Shown here in pieces: positions 46,951 to 56,921 of a DNA stretch of 64,000 nt. This DNA comes from Bacteroidota bacterium. GTDB lineage: Bacteria > Bacteroidota > Bacteroidia > Sphingobacteriales > Sphingobacteriaceae. Under the pieces are notes generated by a model. That model saw only the letters and a list, made by a program, of their open reading frames with translations. It did not search any database and had not been told where the DNA came from. The stretch spans positions 1 to 64,000 of the forward strand of contig JAMFRP010000040.1 of assembly GCA_026224775.1 (NCBI GenBank), written 5' to 3'. The translations under genes and the position numbers were made by a program. Within the stretch, counting starts at the first letter, position 1; each line of letters begins with the position of its first letter.

Positions 46951-49900
46951 ATGCGCTTACGTTCTGCCATTATATTTTCCCTTCTTTTACTTTTACCCGG
47001 TTTTATACTGGCTCAAAAAATGCAATACCAGGCAGCAGGCAATGGCAACCCGATAATACCGGGATATTTTGCAGACCCAACCGTTAAAAAGTTTGGCGAT
47101 ACTTATTATATATACGCTACTACCGATGGAAACGGCGGTGGTTTGGGGCCATCACAAGTGTGGACCTCCAAAGATTTTGTGAACTGGACCTTCCAGGATA
47201 TGAACTGGCCTACAACCCATAGCTACTGGGCACCGGATGTAGCGCATGGCAACGATGGTAAATATTACCTGTACTATTGCCAGCCAACGGTTGAAGTATA
47301 CGGCGCGTCCTCATCAACACCTGTTGGGCCGTGGACTCCATTGTTTCCGGACGGAAAAGCTGTTGTACCAAATTACCTCGTACCTAAAGTAATAACGCTT
47401 GACGGGCAAACCTTCAGAGATGATGACGGCAAATTTTATATGACCTGGGGCACATGGGGAATATACCCTGGTTTTGGCTGTGGTGTGGGCTTGCTTAACC
47501 CGGATATGCGTTCGTTTTCAAAAACCGGGCAAATACCCAATACGCTTGCTAAAGATTTTTTTGAAGGATCATTTATGTTTAAGCGGAAAGGGATTTATTA
47601 CCTGATGTATTCTTCGGGTTATTGCGAGGATGGCTCCTACCGGGTACAATATGCGCAAAGCAAAACAAGCCCGATGGAAGGCTTCACATTTGGTAAAAAT
47701 AATCCCATCTTATCAACCAATGCCGATGGTACAATCCACGGCCCCGGCCATAACTCGGTGTTGCAAATAGGGGATGATTATTATATCATTTATCACAGGC
47801 ATAATAACCCCCACTCAGGCGGAGGCTATAACAGGCAGGTTTGTGCCGATAAAATAGTTTTTGATGCTGATGGTAATATTGAAAAGGTTATTCCAACCCA
47901 TACAGGCATAGGTTTTTTGGGGCCAAACAGTATCCCCTATCCAGACCTCGCCTATCAGAAAAAGGTAACAGCTTCCTCATATTATAGTGATGATTACAAA
48001 CCATCGTTTGCTGTTGATGCCAATAACGGCACCTTATGGAAACCTAAAACCAACAGCACCGCAGCACAATGGCTACAGGTGGATTTGGGTAAAGTAACAC
48101 ATGTAAAAAATGTACTCACTCAATTTGAATACGCAACATGGTATTACCAGTACTATATTGAATACTCAACAGATGGTAAAAACTGGAGGCTTTTTGCTGA
48201 TAAAAGAAACAACCTATGGCATGGCAGTCCCTACGTTGATAAGGGAGATGCTAAAGCAAGATATATAAAACTAACCATCATCAACACAGAATACCCCGGA
48301 CTGTACAAAGCGGTTTGGAACTTTAAAATATACGGCGAAGGAAATGCGCCTTTAACGCCTGCAAATATCCATACACCTGCTGCAGCTAAAAAATATACGC
48401 AAAAGGGGCTACTAATTAATCTTGATGCCAACGCTCTGCAACCCGGCACCATGATTGGCAACTGGAATAATAACGGCATACTTGGCGGCAGCTTTAAAGC
48501 CACGGGCAAAGCGCCATTTGCTGATATTGTAGCGGTTAAAAAAGCGGTTGTATTTACCGGGTTTCAATCGTTAAAATCATCTTTTAATGTACCACTTTCA
48601 TTGGCCGGGAATAATAGTTATACGGTATCATTCTGGGCTTATACATCGCAACTTAAAGATGAGAATCCGTTACTTTCCTGGGCAGCAGGCAGCGACCAGC
48701 TTACGGGCGCTACATTTGGTTATGGTACCAACCATGATGCCGGTGCCGCACAGCATATTGGCTTTGCCGATATTCAGTACAACCACGCGCCCGCAGCGGG
48801 TAAATGGCATTATATAGCCATCACTTTCGATGGTACCTTTGAAAAGGTGTATGTTGATGGCGAGCTGAATAATCAGGAAAATAAAATGCTGTTTGTTAAA
48901 CCTGCGGAGAACTTTTCGCTTGGCAGCAAAAGCAATGGTGAAACCTACTTCTCCGGAGCGATAGCATCCTTACAGGTTTATGATCACCCTTTGGCTGATA
49001 CATCCATTAAAGACCTGTTCACACAGGTAAAGCAACCGGAAATTACAGTATACATGGATGCTTCCAAATTAGCTTACGGCGAATTGCAAAATTGGAAAAA
49101 TGAAGGCTATATAGGCGGCAATTTAAAGTCGGTTAAAGGCGGATTGGTTGTAGCAGATATAGCAGGCAAAATAAGTGCGACGATAAAAGGCAATGAGGCT
49201 TTAAAATTAGATCAGGCTTTAGGCTTAAAAAACAATTACAGCATCGCCATTAGTGTATTTACCACCATCGCCCAACAACATAAAATGATAGCCGGTTTTG
49301 TGGGGGTGGGTGAAGATAAATGCCTATACAGCAGCTCTCCGATAACACCGGGTAAATGGCATTACCTTGTTAAAACCGTTAATGGCAATAACGCGAAGGA
49401 ATATGTTGATGGACAGTTAGTTTCCTCATTAAATACTATCGTAAGTGCCGCTATTGATACTTTACAGATAAGTGCCGACAATGGATTTTCAGGTGCTATT
49501 GCAGGCATCAGCATTTATAAACATGCACTCACCGCTGATGATGTAAAAGACCTGAATAACATTTGGGTAAAAAATCTGCATGCTCCTGTAGATACCAACT
49601 TGTTTTACAAACAAAATCCAAAAGCGCTGACACCAGGAATAACCAGCATACAGGCAGGGCATAATAATATTACAGATACCGAAAGCGATCTGCAATACAA
49701 CTTTACACGCTTGTTTAACGGCACCATAAAGGAAAGCGGTTGGGTGGATAATCCCTATTATATTGACTATGGACTTGAGGCCGACAAAGAATACAGTTAC
49801 ACTTTTAAAGTACGGGATAATTTAGGTAACGTAACTCCAAACAGTCCTGTAGCAATGGTATCAACAGCAGTATCCAAATTTGTTGTTTATGCTGACAAAT

Positions 49901-50526
49901 TTGCTAAACCAAAAGATTATTTGAATTCAGGCACAATCGCATCAATATGGGATGGCTTTATAGGCAAGGGTGACAAACAAACTGCGTCAGAAATCCATGC
50001 CGTCAACGATACTTTAACACTATCCTCAGAAGGTTCAGCCTGGGATGGCAGCGCGCCTTATGGGCCATTCATCTACAAAAATGTAAAAGGAAATTTTATT
50101 GCTGAGGTTGAGGTTAGCAATGTAAGCGGATTGGCCCAAAGGAAAGTATTAGGCAACAACGATGCCGGGCTGATGGTAAGAGTTGACAATAGTTTAACAA
50201 CAACCGAGCAGCTGCTGCAAAACAGTATCTTCCCCGCATGGAATGTAGGAAATCTCTCAACTAATTTTGTAGATGGTAACCGACAGCAATTAAATACCCA
50301 ATCGGGCTGGAATTATAATAAATACCTGCAAATACAACGCGATGGCAATCTATTTTACCTCCGCACCAGCAACGACCAAATCAATTGGATCGACCTGCCC
50401 GGCAGCCCTGTATTACGAAATGATTTAGATCAAAAAGAAGTACAGGTGGGGGTGTATCAATGTTCTTACGGCCCGGTTAAAAGCTTTGGAAGCTTTTCGA
50501 ACTTTAGTTTGATATTGAGTAAATAA
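46951..50526 (+). CDS. Family 43 glycoside hydrolase with F5/8-type C (discoidin), tandem LamG-like and C-terminal lectin-like domains; likely start 46951
   Basis: IIPGYFADPTVKKFGDTYYIYATTDG, SYWAPDVAHGNDGKYYLYYCQ; discoidin ASSYYSDDYKPSFAVDANNGTLWKPKTNSTAAQWLQVDLGKV; LamG KWHYIAITFDGTFEKVYVDGEL. Confidence 0.88.
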   Translation: MRLRSAIIFSLLLLLPGFILAQKMQYQAAGNGNPIIPGYFADPTVKKFGDTYYIYATTDGNGGGLGPSQVWTSKDFVNWTFQDMNWPTTHSYWAPDVAHGNDGKYYLYYCQPTVEVYGASSSTPVGPWTPLFPDGKAVVPNYLVPKVITLDGQTFRDDDGKFYMTWGTWGIYPGFGCGVGLLNPDMRSFSKTGQIPNTLAKDFFEGSFMFKRKGIYYLMYSSGYCEDGSYRVQYAQSKTSPMEGFTFGKNNPILSTNADGTIHGPGHNSVLQIGDDYYIIYHRHNNPHSGGGYNRQVCADKIVFDADGNIEKVIPTHTGIGFLGPNSIPYPDLAYQKKVTASSYYSDDYKPSFAVDANNGTLWKPKTNSTAAQWLQVDLGKVTHVKNVLTQFEYATWYYQYYIEYSTDGKNWRLFADKRNNLWHGSPYVDKGDAKARYIKLTIINTEYPGLYKAVWNFKIYGEGNAPLTPANIHTPAAAKKYTQKGLLINLDANALQPGTMIGNWNNNGILGGSFKATGKAPFADIVAVKKAVVFTGFQSLKSSFNVPLSLAGNNSYTVSFWAYTSQLKDENPLLSWAAGSDQLTGATFGYGTNHDAGAAQHIGFADIQYNHAPAAGKWHYIAITFDGTFEKVYVDGELNNQENKMLFVKPAENFSLGSKSNGETYFSGAIASLQVYDHPLADTSIKDLFTQVKQPEITVYMDASKLAYGELQNWKNEGYIGGNLKSVKGGLVVADIAGKISATIKGNEALKLDQALGLKNNYSIAISVFTTIAQQHKMIAGFVGVGEDKCLYSSSPITPGKWHYLVKTVNGNNAKEYVDGQLVSSLNTIVSAAIDTLQISADNGFSGAIAGISIYKHALTADDVKDLNNIWVKNLHAPVDTNLFYKQNPKALTPGITSIQAGHNNITDTESDLQYNFTRLFNGTIKESGWVDNPYYIDYGLEADKEYSYTFKVRDNLGNVTPNSPVAMVSTAVSKFVVYADKFAKPKDYLNSGTIASIWDGFIGKGDKQTASEIHAVNDTLTLSSEGSAWDGSAPYGPFIYKNVKGNFIAEVEVSNVSGLAQRKVLGNNDAGLMVRVDNSLTTTEQLLQNSIFPAWNVGNLSTNFVDGNRQQLNTQSGWNYNKYLQIQRDGNLFYLRTSNDQINWIDLPGSPVLRNDLDQKEVQVGVYQCSYGPVKSFGSFSNFSLILSK

Positions 50527-50580
50527 TACTCGTACTATAACTTATCTCAGAAAGTATTATTAAAAAAAATAACAAACTAT

Positions 50581-50713
50581 TGTCATTGCGAGCGGTAGCG
50601 TGGCAATCCCAAACCTTACAGATGTAAAACTATGTCATTGCGAGGAACGAAGCAATCGCACGGAGAAAAGTGGATATGCAAAGTTCGCGATTGCTTCGTT
50701 CCTCGCAATGACA
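50581..50713. repeat. REP/MITE-like palindromic intergenic element
   Basis: tgtcattgcgaggaacgaagcaatcgc (50633-50659) with perfect reverse complement at 50687-50713; additional half-copy at 50581-50610. Confidence 0.85.
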
Positions 50714-50794
50714 ATTTGTTAAGGCCTTGCAGTTTTCACATGCAAGGCCATCATTAACCAATCAACCATTATTAACTAAACCTGTTACATGCTA

Positions 50795-53089
50795 TCAATG
50801 TTCGCCAATGTCTCTTCCGGGTGCCTCTACATTCAGTAAATGCTTAACAAAGAAATCTCTTTTCTTCCTGCGCCCATAAGGGCCGCCATCGGTATGGTCT
50901 GCACCTGGTACCGTAAGCAGATCGAAATTCTTGTTATTTTTTATCAACGCGTCTACAAAGCGGTAGGTTGATTCAGGCGGTACATTTTCATCAGCCTCGC
51001 CAACAATCAACAACAGGCTTCCGCCTAATTTGCCTGCATTGGTAATATTTGACTGCTGCTCGTAGTGCGGACCAACAGGATAACCCATCCATTGCTCGTT
51101 CCACCATTGTTTGTCAATACGGTTATCATGACAGCCACATGCTGAGACTGCTGCTTTATAAAAATCCGAATGAAACAATACCGCTTGCGCTGAATTTTGC
51201 CCTCCTGCCGATTTACCATAGATCCCAACACGTGTAGTATCTGCCTGTGGATATTTCTTAGCCAACGCTTTTATCCACAAGATACGGTCAGGGAAACCTG
51301 CACCAATCAAATTCTTCCAGCAAACATCGTGGAAAGCTTTTGAGCGGTTGGCTGTACCCATACCATCCACTTGTACTACAATAAAGCCAAGCTGCGCAAT
51401 GCTCTGCATTTCGTTAACTGGGCTAAAACTTTTCGGCACGTAAGAATCTTGTGGACCGGCATAAACATTCTCAATTATAGGGTAGCTTTTTGCAGGATTG
51501 AAATCAGCAGGGCGATAAACTACGCCCCAAATAGCTGTTTTGCCATCCCTTCCTTTCGCTACAAATACCTCGGGCATTTTTAAACCTGTTGCCAATAATG
51601 CCTGTGTATCGGTTTTTTCAACTTGCATTATCTTTTTGCGGTCATCCGTTTTACATAATATGGTCACCGGTGCAACATTAACTTCTGAATAAGTATCCAG
51701 GTAATATTTCCTGTCAGGCGAAAACACAACACTATGATTCCCCTTTTCAGGGGTCAGGTCAACCATGTTTTTCCCATCAAAACCAATGCGGTAGTAATGG
51801 ATAAAATAAGGGTCCTCCCCCTGGTTTATACCGCTAGCTGTAAACCATATTTCTCTTTTCTCGCTGTCAACACTATCAATATCCCTTACCACCCAATTGC
51901 CTTTAGTAACTAATTTTTCGTTACCAGTAATATCATTAACGATATAAATATGCCGCCAGCCATCTTTTTCGGTTATCCATACTATTTCGTGGCTATCGGG
52001 TAAATAACGTGTGTACAAACGCTGCTCGTAAATAAATGTATTTGTTTTCTCATCAATAACATTCCGGGTTTTACCGTTGGTTACATCAACTTCAACAACC
52101 CTAAAACGCTGGTGCCCCCTGTCAACCTTTTCGTAAGTATAATATCTGTCGCTTCCTTTGCGCCAGTGGGCAGCAGGCGCTCCAAAGAAGTCTATAATAT
52201 CTGCATCAACCTTAATTTTGCTTTTATCTGTTATGTTAAATATGTAAGGAGTATAAGTAGTGAACGGATCACCCGGCTGATCATATTCATGAGACCTTAA
52301 TTGACCTCGTGTTGTACCCGGAACCGAGCTTAATACGTAATACACCTTCTTTGGCTCAACAGGATTAATCAAATAACCAATAACATGCTTACTATCCGGC
52401 GACCACGAGAACTCGCCATAAGGCTTATCCAAACTACCATCCCGGGTGATTTGTACTTCCTGATCTCCACCAATCTGTTTTATAAAAAGGTTTCCCACTT
52501 TACTAAAGGCGCTCCATTTTTTATCGGGCGATATAGAATCTCTTTGTACACTTTCCCAGCGATAAGTGCGGGATTGCAGCGGCTGCTTTGAACTGTCGTA
52601 CCAATTGTAAGCGGTATCGTTTGTTTTGGCACATTGATAGGTATTTAAATTACACCGCAACCAGGTAGAGTCCATTTTAAAGGTAACCGACTTACCATTG
52701 GCACTAAAAAACATTTTATTGATGTTAAGTTTCAGCTCATGTACGCTATTTCCTGTAGCCGTTTTTATACTATTTGCTAAACGTTGCTGATTGAAGACTT
52801 TTTCTTTGGTATCTTTTGCCGGGTTTACATAGTAATATTCCTGCCCATTATCCGGCAAATATTTAACATACCAAAAGCTGTTATTCTGCTGCCAGTTGGC
52901 CTGGATGCTGGCATTAAGCGGGATTGTTTTTAGTAACGAATCCAAACGTTGTTGTTTGATGTATGATTGTACAACTTCCTGCTTTGAAGGATAATATGGC
53001 TCAACCTTTGGCTGTTGTGCATATATTACCGGCGCAAAGGCTAAAGCCAAACCACTTAATAAAACCCGTTTTGAAAAAAGAAACATCAT
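50795..53089 (-). CDS. S9 family peptidase (dipeptidyl peptidase IV-like)
   Basis: 764 aa; DPPIV N-terminal propeller; catalytic YGKSAGGQNSAQAVL, Asp/His in ADENVPPE and GADHTDGG. Confidence 0.92.
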   Translation of the reverse strand: MMFLFSKRVLLSGLALAFAPVIYAQQPKVEPYYPSKQEVVQSYIKQQRLDSLLKTIPLNASIQANWQQNNSFWYVKYLPDNGQEYYYVNPAKDTKEKVFNQQRLANSIKTATGNSVHELKLNINKMFFSANGKSVTFKMDSTWLRCNLNTYQCAKTNDTAYNWYDSSKQPLQSRTYRWESVQRDSISPDKKWSAFSKVGNLFIKQIGGDQEVQITRDGSLDKPYGEFSWSPDSKHVIGYLINPVEPKKVYYVLSSVPGTTRGQLRSHEYDQPGDPFTTYTPYIFNITDKSKIKVDADIIDFFGAPAAHWRKGSDRYYTYEKVDRGHQRFRVVEVDVTNGKTRNVIDEKTNTFIYEQRLYTRYLPDSHEIVWITEKDGWRHIYIVNDITGNEKLVTKGNWVVRDIDSVDSEKREIWFTASGINQGEDPYFIHYYRIGFDGKNMVDLTPEKGNHSVVFSPDRKYYLDTYSEVNVAPVTILCKTDDRKKIMQVEKTDTQALLATGLKMPEVFVAKGRDGKTAIWGVVYRPADFNPAKSYPIIENVYAGPQDSYVPKSFSPVNEMQSIAQLGFIVVQVDGMGTANRSKAFHDVCWKNLIGAGFPDRILWIKALAKKYPQADTTRVGIYGKSAGGQNSAQAVLFHSDFYKAAVSACGCHDNRIDKQWWNEQWMGYPVGPHYEQQSNITNAGKLGGSLLLIVGEADENVPPESTYRFVDALIKNNKNFDLLTVPGADHTDGGPYGRRKKRDFFVKHLLNVEAPGRDIGEH

Positions 53090-53422
53090 TATGTGTATTT
53101 TAGCTATTAGTACTTACGAAAATATCATTATAAACTACCCGCTTTGTTGAATAAATTAGCTGATAGTAACCATGTTTTAACCCTACTTATCCGATACCTT
53201 AATTAACCTTACTCCATGAGGTGGGATTTTATACATATAAAGGGTGTGATATGATTAAATTTAAACTTAACACGCACCCCTTTTCGGCTGTATTTTAGTA
53301 AGTAGGCATCTTATTTTACCAAAAAATGTTCGAAAAAATTAAATATGGTTAACAACCGGATAAAATTTATGAAATACAATAAGCTTACTAATGGTAGTTT
53401 TGCAGTGTTAATACTTTGAAAA

Positions 53423-55198
53423 ATGACAACTAAAGAAAAAATTGCCGCCATACGTGAGCAAATGAAGGAAAATGGAGTTGCTGCATACATTATCCCCTCT
53501 GCCGATCCGCACATCAGCGAATACCTGCCCGATCATTACAAATGTATTCAGTTTACTTCTGGCTTTACCGGCTCGGCAGGCACATTGGTTATAACGCAGG
53601 ATTTCGTGGGCTTATGGACCGATTTCAGATACTTTACACAAGCCAATGAACAACTGCATAACAGTGATTTTGAATTAGTTAAATTAAAAATACAACATGC
53701 ACCTGAATATATTGCATGGCTGCATGAAACGCTTGCAGATAACGCCACAGTTGCTTTTAACGACAGGTTGTTGTCGGTGTTTCTAGGTCAGCTATTAGAG
53801 AATCAATTGGCAGATAAGAATATTGAATTTAAAAGCTATGATTTTTTGGATGCGATATGGGAAGGCAGACCGAAATTACCAACAGAACCGGCTTTTTTAA
53901 TTGATACAAAATACAGCGGACAATCAACCGCTGACAAATTAACTACATTAAGAAAATCGCTAAAAGCACTAAAAGCAGATTATCAGTTAATATCCTCGTT
54001 GGACGATATCGCGTGGCTGTTTAACATTCGTGGTAAAGATGTTAGCTATAACCCGGTTGTTTTAAGCTTCGCATTGGTAAGCGCTAACACTGCTGTCTTG
54101 TTTATTGATCCAGTTAAATTATCGGCTTCAGATGTTGAGGCTTTGCACAAGTCAGGCGTAAAAACATCACCATATACCGATATTGAAAAAGCATTGGCTG
54201 CATTACCCGAAGATTGCAGCGTATTCATCGACCCAAAAAGAAACTGTTTTGGTTTGTTCAAGTTGATCCCGGCATCAGCAACTTTTATACATGATGTAAA
54301 TCCTACCACACATTTTAAGGCTACTAAAAATGAAACTGAAGTAGCAAATGTGCGCTCCGCGATGGTAAGGGACGGAGTTGCCATGACCCGCTTTTTTAAA
54401 TGGATGGAAGAGAACATCGGCAAAATCAAAATAACCGAAATTACTGCCGCCGAAAAGCTGAAAGGCTTCCGCGCTGAGCAAGACGGTTTTGCCGGGGTAA
54501 GTTTCAATACCATAGGCGGCTACAAAGCACATGGTGCTTTACCGCATTACTTTGCAACCGCTGAAAGTGATGTTGAAATTTTAGAAGAGGGCTTATTCCT
54601 GGTTGATTCCGGTGGCCAGTATTTTTATGGCACTACAGATATTACCCGCATGATAGCGCTTGGTAACAACACCGAGGAAGAGAGAACCGACTATACGCTT
54701 GTTTTAAAGGCGATGATAGAGGGATCTAAAACATTATACCCTAAAGGTACATGCGGTTACCAAATAGATGCGATATGCCGCAGGCCTTTGTGGGATTACG
54801 CGATAAATTACGGCCATGGTACCGGGCATGGTATCGGCTTTTATTTAAATGTGCATGAAGGCCCCCAGGTATTAAACCCAACCAACACCGCCGTACCGCT
54901 TGAAATAGGCATGATCACCTCCATTGAACCCGGCATCTATCGGCCTGGAAAACATGGCGTGCGTATTGAGAATTTAGTATTAACCATTCAAAACGTAAGC
55001 AACGAGTTTAATGATTTCTACTCTTTTGAAACCCTCACGCTGGCATTGATTGATACTACATTGATTAAAAAAGACCTGTTAGAGAACAGCCATATCCAAT
55101 GGCTAAACAAATATCACAAAACGGTAGTTGAGCGCTTAAGCCCACACTTAACCGTTGAAGAACAAGCCTGGTTGAAAGAAAAAGCTAAAGCTATATAA
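53423..55198 (+). CDS. Aminopeptidase P family protein (M24B, X-Pro aminopeptidase)
   Basis: 591 aa; LFLVDSGGQYFYGTTDITR, YGHGTGHGIGFYLNVHEGP, SIEPGIYRPGKHGVRIENL. Confidence 0.95.
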   Translation: MTTKEKIAAIREQMKENGVAAYIIPSADPHISEYLPDHYKCIQFTSGFTGSAGTLVITQDFVGLWTDFRYFTQANEQLHNSDFELVKLKIQHAPEYIAWLHETLADNATVAFNDRLLSVFLGQLLENQLADKNIEFKSYDFLDAIWEGRPKLPTEPAFLIDTKYSGQSTADKLTTLRKSLKALKADYQLISSLDDIAWLFNIRGKDVSYNPVVLSFALVSANTAVLFIDPVKLSASDVEALHKSGVKTSPYTDIEKALAALPEDCSVFIDPKRNCFGLFKLIPASATFIHDVNPTTHFKATKNETEVANVRSAMVRDGVAMTRFFKWMEENIGKIKITEITAAEKLKGFRAEQDGFAGVSFNTIGGYKAHGALPHYFATAESDVEILEEGLFLVDSGGQYFYGTTDITRMIALGNNTEEERTDYTLVLKAMIEGSKTLYPKGTCGYQIDAICRRPLWDYAINYGHGTGHGIGFYLNVHEGPQVLNPTNTAVPLEIGMITSIEPGIYRPGKHGVRIENLVLTIQNVSNEFNDFYSFETLTLALIDTTLIKKDLLENSHIQWLNKYHKTVVERLSPHLTVEEQAWLKEKAKAI

Positions 55199-55213
55199 AA
55201 ATGATAAAACTAT

Positions 55214-55298
55214 CGTCATTGCGAGCGAAGCGTGGCAATCCCAAGCTATGAGAGCCGCTCTGTAAGTAGGGGATTGCCACGCTTCGCTCGCAATGACG
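55214..55298. repeat. REP/MITE-like palindromic intergenic element
   Basis: cgtcattgcgagcgaagcgtggcaatccc ... gggattgccacgcttcgctcgcaatgacg, perfect 29-bp arms. Confidence 0.88.
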
Positions 55299-55432
55299 CT
55301 TTGTTTTTTTATATAAAGAAAACTTAATCGTTTTATACAGTAAGGTTACGTACCTACGGCACGATATTTATTTCAATTTGTTTTTCTACCGACATATAAC
55401 CCCTACGGGGTTTTAGTAAATATTTTACGAAT

Positions 55433-56887
55433 CTAAACCTCCACAACTTCCTCTATTAAAGGTTTTTGATTACGCACTATCAAATAATACGCGGGGATGC
55501 CTGCCAATGTAATAATCAATCCCGGCCAGGTATAGTTTGGTTTAAACTTGATAAGTAATATACAGAATGCAAGCCCCATAATAATATAAAGTATTGGCAA
55601 TACAGGATAACCGAAGGCTTTGTAAGGTCGCTCGGTATTGGGGTATTTTTTGCGAAGGATAAATATCCCTACGATGGTAAGCATATAAAATACAACTACT
55701 ACAAATGATATCATATCCAACAGATCGCCATACCTGCCGCTCAGGCCCCATATGCAGGCAAACAGGCATTGTATCCATAAACCATAGCCCGGTACCGCGT
55801 TTTTGTTAAGAATGCCCGCTTTATTAAAAAAAAGCCTGTCTTTAGCCATGGAGTAATATACCCTTGCCCCTGCCATTATCAAACCGTTATTGCAGCCAAA
55901 GGTTGATATCATAATCAATACGGCTATGATAATTGTACCCGCGCTACCAAATATATGCTGCGATGCGGCTACCGCTACCCTGTCCTTATCAGCTGTTGCT
56001 ATTTCGTGGAGCGACAGCACACCGGTATACATAATATTGGTAACAATATAAATAACGGTCACAATTAGGGTACCTAATGCCAAACTTAAGCCAATATTTC
56101 TTTTAGGGTTTTTGATCTCCCCGGCTATAAACGTTACGTTATTCCAGGAATCGCTGCTGAAAATAGAACCAACCATTGACGAGGCAATTGCCCCTAAAGC
56201 TGCCACGGTGGTGTATGATGAAAAAGAACCGGATGTATTTAAAGCATGCAAATTCCAGGCATTGCTCCAGTTGGCTTTCCATATATCACCCTTAAGGGCA
56301 AAAAAACCAAATATGATCAACCCAAATAAACTTAGCAGTTTGGTTAATGTAAAAGTGGTTTGTATTACTTTGCCACTTTTGATGCCACGAGTATTAACGT
56401 AAGTAAGCAGTACAATAAGCACCATTGATACCAATTGCGCAGCGCTGAAAGTAAAAAATCTTGCCTGCCCAACACTATCAACCCCGGTCTGAATCTTCAA
56501 CAAGACATGATCCTCGCTTACGGCAGGAACAAGATAGGCCATAAATTTGGAGAAAGCTACCCCTACCGCGGCTATGGTTGCAGTTTGTATCACGGTAAAA
56601 AAGCTCCAGCCGTATAAAAACCCTACTAAAGGGTTATATGCCTCCTTTAAATAAACATACTGCCCACCCGCCTTTGGGTACATGGCACTTAACTCGCCAT
56701 AACTTAACGCGGCGGTAAGCGTCATAAAGCCTGTTACCAGCCAAACAAAAATAAGCCATCCAGCGCTGCCTACGCTCCGGGTAATATCTGCGCTTACTAT
56801 AAATATCCCGGAGCCAATCATGCTGCCCGCTACAAGCATCGTGGCATCAATTAATCTGAGGGATGGCTTAAAAGGAGTGTTGCTCAT
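55433..56887 (-). CDS. APC family amino acid permease
   Basis: 484 aa polytopic; MLVAGSMIGSGIFIVSADI, ELSAMYPKAGGQYVYLKEAY. Confidence 0.92.
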   Translation of the reverse strand: MSNTPFKPSLRLIDATMLVAGSMIGSGIFIVSADITRSVGSAGWLIFVWLVTGFMTLTAALSYGELSAMYPKAGGQYVYLKEAYNPLVGFLYGWSFFTVIQTATIAAVGVAFSKFMAYLVPAVSEDHVLLKIQTGVDSVGQARFFTFSAAQLVSMVLIVLLTYVNTRGIKSGKVIQTTFTLTKLLSLFGLIIFGFFALKGDIWKANWSNAWNLHALNTSGSFSSYTTVAALGAIASSMVGSIFSSDSWNNVTFIAGEIKNPKRNIGLSLALGTLIVTVIYIVTNIMYTGVLSLHEIATADKDRVAVAASQHIFGSAGTIIIAVLIMISTFGCNNGLIMAGARVYYSMAKDRLFFNKAGILNKNAVPGYGLWIQCLFACIWGLSGRYGDLLDMISFVVVVFYMLTIVGIFILRKKYPNTERPYKAFGYPVLPILYIIMGLAFCILLIKFKPNYTWPGLIITLAGIPAYYLIVRNQKPLIEEVVEV

Positions 56888-56921
56888 TTATTTTTTCGAA
56901 ATGATAATAGATACAGATAGT

